64,000 nucleotides of DNA from Paenibacillus macerans. Its GTDB lineage: Bacteria; Bacillota; Bacilli; Paenibacillales; Paenibacillaceae. Location: the NCBI RefSeq assembly GCF_900454495.1, contig NZ_UGSI01000002.1, positions 1,833,001-1,897,000 of the forward strand. The letters run 5' to 3'. The notes under the pieces were generated by a model. It searched no databases, was not told the DNA's origin, and saw only the letters and a list, made by a program, of their open reading frames with translations. Shown here piece after piece: positions 62,898 to 64,000 of the stretch. Numbering within the stretch: the first letter of the stretch is position 1; the number at the start of each line of letters is the position of its first letter. Both the position numbers and the translations under genes were made by a program.

Positions 62898-64000
62898 ATG
62901 GCAGAACGAGAGAATAGCGATCCGTTATTAGAGGTCTATCTTCACGAGAATTCGCAACTGCTCGAGCAGTTGGAACAGATCATCCTGGAATGCGAAGAGC
63001 TTAACGCTTTTCCGTCCGCCGCCATCCACGACATTTTCCGTATTATGCACACGATCAAAGGCTCCTCCACGATGATGAATTTCGATAACATCGCGGCTTT
63101 GTCGCACATCATGGAAGATCTGTTTGCGTTTATCCGCGAACATCAGCCCCGCTTGGCCGATTGCACGGCGTTGTCCGAGCTGGTGCTGCAGGGCGGCGAT
63201 TTCATTAAGCTTGAGCTGTATAAGATCAGGCAGGGCGATTCTCCCGACGGGGACGCATCTTCGCTGAAAAGCAGCATTACCGGATATTTGGAAGAACTAA
63301 AAGCCGCACAGCATGCCGGGCCGGCAGTTTCCCCTCTTCAAGGCCCCGAAACCGGCAAACGTCAGGATGGTGAGGTCTCCCCCTCCGACGCTCATTTAAA
63401 AGCCGTTCTTTATTTTGATGACGATTACAACATGGAGAATGTTCGGGCATATCAAGTCGTTCACAGCCTGCAGGAAATGACCGAGCATTTCGCCTACTGG
63501 CCCGAGGACATTGCCGAAAATCCCGAAACAGCCTCGCTCATAAGAGAGCAGGGCTTCCAAATTCTGTTCCGGAACGGCGAATCCGCGGACACGGTAGCTG
63601 CTTACCTGTCGCAGGCGCCATCCTTAAAGCATTTGGAAATGATCAATTTGCCGGAACAAAGCCGGGCAGAGCCTGAGGCAGAGACGGCCGCCGCGGCAGA
63701 GACGCTTCAGCCGATACCCGAAGCGGAAGCGCGAACAGGAGAGTCTACGGCGGCACATTCTGCAGCGCACGCAGCAGCACTTTCTACGGACGCCGCACCT
63801 GCCTCCCCTTCCGAGCCGGGCGCCGCCGAACCCTCCCAGGTGCCGGGAGCGGCTGCCCGCACTTCGCAGCCGCCGGAGGCCAAAACGCAGGATATTGCCA
63901 GAGCTAATGCCTCGCAGCATTCCAGTTTCATCAGCGTGAATTTGGCCAAGCTCGACGAGTTGATGGACCTGGTCGGCGAGCTCGTCATCGCCGAATCGAT
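62898..64000 (+). CDS. cheA: Chemotaxis histidine kinase CheA, 5' part
   Basis: The frame is open from ATG 62898 to the window end (367 full codons), so the gene is cut. GGGGAG precedes the start. The N-terminal HPt domain has the phosphorylated His51 in FRIMHTIKGSSTMMNF. A P2-like region (about 165-260) and a long Ala/Pro/Glu-rich linker (about 260-340) follow, and then the dimerisation domain begins (ISVNLAKLDELMDLVGELVI). The catalytic and CheW-like domains lie outside. Expression is under a c-di-GMP riboswitch, linking chemotaxis signalling to the motile-sessile switch. CheA of a second, non-flagellar system is possible. Confidence 0.9.
   Translation, partial: MAERENSDPLLEVYLHENSQLLEQLEQIILECEELNAFPSAAIHDIFRIMHTIKGSSTMMNFDNIAALSHIMEDLFAFIREHQPRLADCTALSELVLQGGDFIKLELYKIRQGDSPDGDASSLKSSITGYLEELKAAQHAGPAVSPLQGPETGKRQDGEVSPSDAHLKAVLYFDDDYNMENVRAYQVVHSLQEMTEHFAYWPEDIAENPETASLIREQGFQILFRNGESADTVAAYLSQAPSLKHLEMINLPEQSRAEPEAETAAAAETLQPIPEAEARTGESTAAHSAAHAAALSTDAAPASPSEPGAAEPSQVPGAAARTSQPPEAKTQDIARANASQHSSFISVNLAKLDELMDLVGELVIAES

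Overview
The window looks like the chromosome of a Paenibacillus-type spore-forming Firmicute (Bacillota, Paenibacillaceae). The reasons are the GC-rich low-GC-phylum gene content, AGGAGG ribosome binding sites with many TTG and GTG starts, a T-box leader, GlcT-type antitermination, a c-di-GMP-I riboswitch, SigW-, SigD- and SigK-like promoters, and the Bacillus-type cluster yrrI-alaS-yrzL-ruvX-yrzB-mltG-trhP1-trhP2. I cannot name a species from the sequence alone. No tRNA, rRNA, CRISPR array or prophage was seen.

Layout. 1-4319: mannitol PTS operon (mtlA 3' end, mtlR, mtlF, mtlD). 4867-14647: AI-2E-type permease, then a T-box-controlled alaS and the conserved small-gene cluster, ending in the two U32 proteins of tRNA wobble hydroxylation. 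14893-20995: a chemoreceptor with a SigD-type promoter, a class B PBP, and a polysaccharide deacetylase. 21167-28177: MarR/MFS pair with twin operators, ilvD, a KGG-repeat stress protein, an acyltransferase, a HAD phosphatase and a sirtuin. 28195-33350: AraC regulator divergent from galK-galE-galT. 34142-37606: Fe-type alcohol dehydrogenase and a SigW-type yuaF-floT operon. 37795-43038: glcT-ptsG-ptsH-ptsI with a RAT/terminator leader. 43509-44423: degenerate IS1595-like transposase. 44766-50773: ppx/ppk (convergent, overlapping), rplY/ctc, bdbD-bdbC. 50918-56588: a beta-helix protein and an AraC/GH127 arabinofuranosidase pair. 56862-62117: a 1751-residue protein made of 151 decapeptides in perfect register. 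62641-64000: c-di-GMP riboswitch and the 5' part of cheA.

The genes describe a heterotrophic sugar user (mannitol, galactose, glucose, arabinosides) whose PTS core (EI, HPr) serves both the mannitol and glucose permeases, with envelope maintenance (MltG, PBP, FloT, BdbCD) and motility under c-di-GMP control.

The most unusual object is the giant decapeptide-repeat protein at 56862-62117. It has a SigK-like promoter, a basic N-terminus, a repeat rod with an 8-fold 330-bp higher-order array, and a C-terminal lectin-like domain, and I infer a spore-surface fibre. Also notable are a riboswitch terminator with three interchangeable left arms and a right arm that carries a ribosome binding site, a glucose RAT nested inside the terminator stem, and at least three families of dispersed non-coding repeats in the intergenic regions.
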